Assembly (NCBI GenBank): GCA_037954235.1
Contig: JBBMOA010000007.1
Coordinates: 23,877,457-23,941,456, forward strand
Reading direction: 5' to 3'
From: Aulostomus chinensis
Lineage: Eukaryota; Chordata; Actinopteri; Syngnathiformes; Aulostomidae
DNA length: 64,000 nt
A program made the position numbers and the translations under genes. Numbering within the stretch: the first letter of the stretch is position 1; each line of letters starts with the position of its first letter. Of this stretch, positions 61,745 through 64,000 are shown in pieces. Below the pieces are notes generated by a model. That model did not search any database. It was not told the origin of the DNA and saw only the letters and a program-made list of their open reading frames with translations.

Positions 61745-64000
61745 GTAAGCCATTCAATATCTTTCTCTTGCCACTTTCCCCTCTTTCCCTGCCTCCATTT
61801 GTCAGAGCCACTGTACGCTCCCCTTTGGCTGCTGTGATTGATCTAAATGTCTTGCCTGAACAGAGACTCGATACCAGTCTGATTAATCAGCCCGGACTTT
61901 AAATAAAAGGTAGGGCAGGCAGGGGGGATGGTGGTTAATCCTGAAAGATCACCTTCCGCAGCCACACTTACTCTTCCTTGGTCTTGCCTTTATTTTTTTG
62001 TCCAAAATTCAGTTTGTGACTGAGTTTTTACTCCTGCAGCTCGGCTTTACCTGCTAAGGCACCAGTGCACACAGCAGACCTTGACACCCACACATCAAGC
62101 CGGTGACAGGAATCCGTTTATGCATTTGCAATGTGTCTGTCTAGAGGAAGGAAAACATGCCCTTGAAGGCAGCCGGCCAGGCACGAGGTCGCAGCCAGGT
62201 GATTTACCAGTTTGTGTGTTTGGGTTGTAAAAAAACAAAAACAGCGAGGCAGGTGTCTATTCAGGTCCAAGCTGTCAAGAGGAAAGCCAGGGCCGTCATA
62301 GGATCTGTCCATATAATGTTGCTTCTCCATATCAACAACAAGCATCAACTCTCCGTGAGGTACAGGCAGATGAAGGCTATTAGCTAGCAGGCAAGGTGTT
62401 TGTCTATGACCAGAGGGATGAGTTTGTATAATCAGTCCATCTGTCACTCCGGCCGGTGCGGTGACACCGGCATCCATCTTGTTCTTGCTCTCTAGTTGGC
62501 TGAGAAAAGGAAACGAATGGCTGAGCAGAGGGGCAGGTCCACTGAGACGAGGAATGGTGCTTGCTCAGGGAAAAGTTACATTTACAGTCGCAAATCTGTC
62601 ACAAAGAGGGTTCATCTCCTCCCAGATGCAGAAAAAAGGGTCGCTTTTAAGACTGTCGTGGGATTTAAAATGTCAGGAATGTTTCACCAGAATTACAGTT
62701 TTTTGATTGACGTAACATTTTTATATTGTAGCTGCATCAGTTGTCCAGATATACAAACTACAAACCAAAACAGCCCCTTAAATGATTAAACTGGCTGACA
62801 ACAGTTCAACTCATCCATAAATTGCCCTGGATGAGTGTTTGACACTGCAGAGCTCTGCTTTCAAAGACAGGTGGTGCTGTTGTAAAGCCAGTGAACCCGG
62901 CGCTGACAAGACACCTGGTGGCTTTCGGTACACCCCCCAATCCTGTACCTCTTTGCCACTTTTTTTTTTCTGCCCCTGCTCCAGCAGTGTGTCCGTTGAG
63001 GACCTGGGCCCTGCCAAAAACCATTAGTGTTCACATCTCTGTAAGAGCAAGGTTCACACTCGGTAGCTGGAATGCAGCTGAGAGATTGAAAAGGTGATGG
63101 AGGCTGGGAGGGGGAGCGAGTGGGAGTGCTTCAGCCCTGCCGATGCAGTGAAACTTAAGTCTTTTGATCTATGTCCAAGCCCTATTTGCATCGTCCACCC
63201 AGTCCTCCAACCACTCCCTTATCCCGCAGCGAAGCTGTTTTAGTTTTCTCTGTGCCAGCACAAAGAAAAAGTACAATGCCTTTGTGGCTGCAGCTGCCCC
63301 TTTGTACGAATGAACACTGTTTTGTCTTTTCATGTGTGCTAAAGAAACAAGCCACTGTGATGTATTGTTACTTCAAGTGCTTCTAAAAAGGTATGTGTTT
63401 TGGCATGAGATCGCTGGCTTTGACATCTAGCCATGATGGTGCACTGCAGGGGATGCTCTTCTGGTGGTTAGACAGGGCAACCCACACACACACACACACA
63501 CACCGCATATTGTTCATGTCTCACACCTCACTCAAGGTAGCTGTTGGAGCATTTATGTGGCAGAGAGTGTGAGTGTGTGATGCAGGAGGGGTTTAGCGTC
63601 TGTCTCCCTGCTGTCTCCCTGACCTGATGCTTCATGCTGCCTGTGCCCTTCATCATTAATATGCTTTCATTTTCTCTGACCTAACAGTTGGTCTGGAGCT
63701 GGGTTTAATTAAAACCACATTCACAAGAAAAGGAGATAAAATGCACCACGAGGACATAAAACAATCATTGAAAGCATTTATTCATGATTTGTGAAATGCA
63801 TTCATCAAAGCCATTATTGCTCTGTTCTGAGATTTCCAAGCTCTGTAATCTTGCTCATGTCCGCAATGTGTTAACCAGTGTTATTAGCAGCCACTTGTGG
63901 GTCATCAGCTATCAACCTGTTACCTGGCTTATGTCATATCAGGGGAAAAAAAGCCATTTCATCCTGGCTCCCTGGGAGCTGTAATCCACATCTGGGCTAT
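61745..64000. other. tmem117 coding intron 2, left part
   Basis: No exon recognised up to the window edge. A short CA run lies at 63483-63502. The last 400 bp (about 63650-63900) is AT-rich with CATTAATATG, TTTAATTAAAAC and TTATTCATGATTTG motifs, and looks like a possible conserved non-coding element. Confidence 0.5.

Overview
The window is nuclear genomic DNA from a ray-finned fish, most likely a spiny-rayed (percomorph-type) teleost. The genes are split by GT-AG introns. CA/TG microsatellites are very common. A tRNA-derived SINE family of about 385 bp occurs six times. The gene order irak4 (+), twf1 (-), tmem117 (+) matches the order and orientation on human chromosome 12q12. The species cannot be named from the sequence alone.

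Layout. Bases 1-22430 hold no coding exon I can recognise. They contain microsatellites, one perfect-ended MITE (9444-9617) and some AT-rich, homeodomain-site-rich stretches that could be conserved regulatory DNA. irak4 spans 22464-28953 in 11 coding exons and encodes 463 residues. twf1 follows tail to tail on the minus strand (37388-30284, 9 coding exons, 350 residues, the same length as human twinfilin-1). The two genes have facing poly(A) signals only 20 bp apart. From 37.4 to 44.1 kb lie the twf1 promoter, two SINEs and a CpG-rich stretch (about 40.5-41.25 kb) that probably holds the tmem117 promoter and leader exon. tmem117 starts at 44096; its second coding exon is at 61612-61744, and the rest lies beyond the window. 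Its 17.2-kb first coding intron contains, on the opposite strand, a complete two-exon P2Y-like G-protein-coupled receptor (56138-52442).

Functions. IRAK4 is the MyD88-recruited kinase of Toll-like/IL-1 receptor signalling. Twinfilin-1 controls actin filament ends. TMEM117 is a multi-pass membrane protein linked to ER-stress death signalling. The nested receptor looks like a P2Y-branch receptor that has lost two of the three basic residues used to bind nucleotides. These genes are neighbours by ancient synteny and are not a functional operon.

Most interesting signals. (1) twf1 intron 5 has a 45-nt AC run starting 2 nt after its donor and a GT run ending 12 nt before its acceptor, a layout that could fold the intron so the splice sites meet. 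(2) The receptor is nested, antisense and split, and its start codon can only come from an upstream exon. (3) The IRAK4 activation loop carries a Glu where human has phospho-Ser346. (4) SINE copies have intact Pol III boxes and 12-13 bp target-site duplications.
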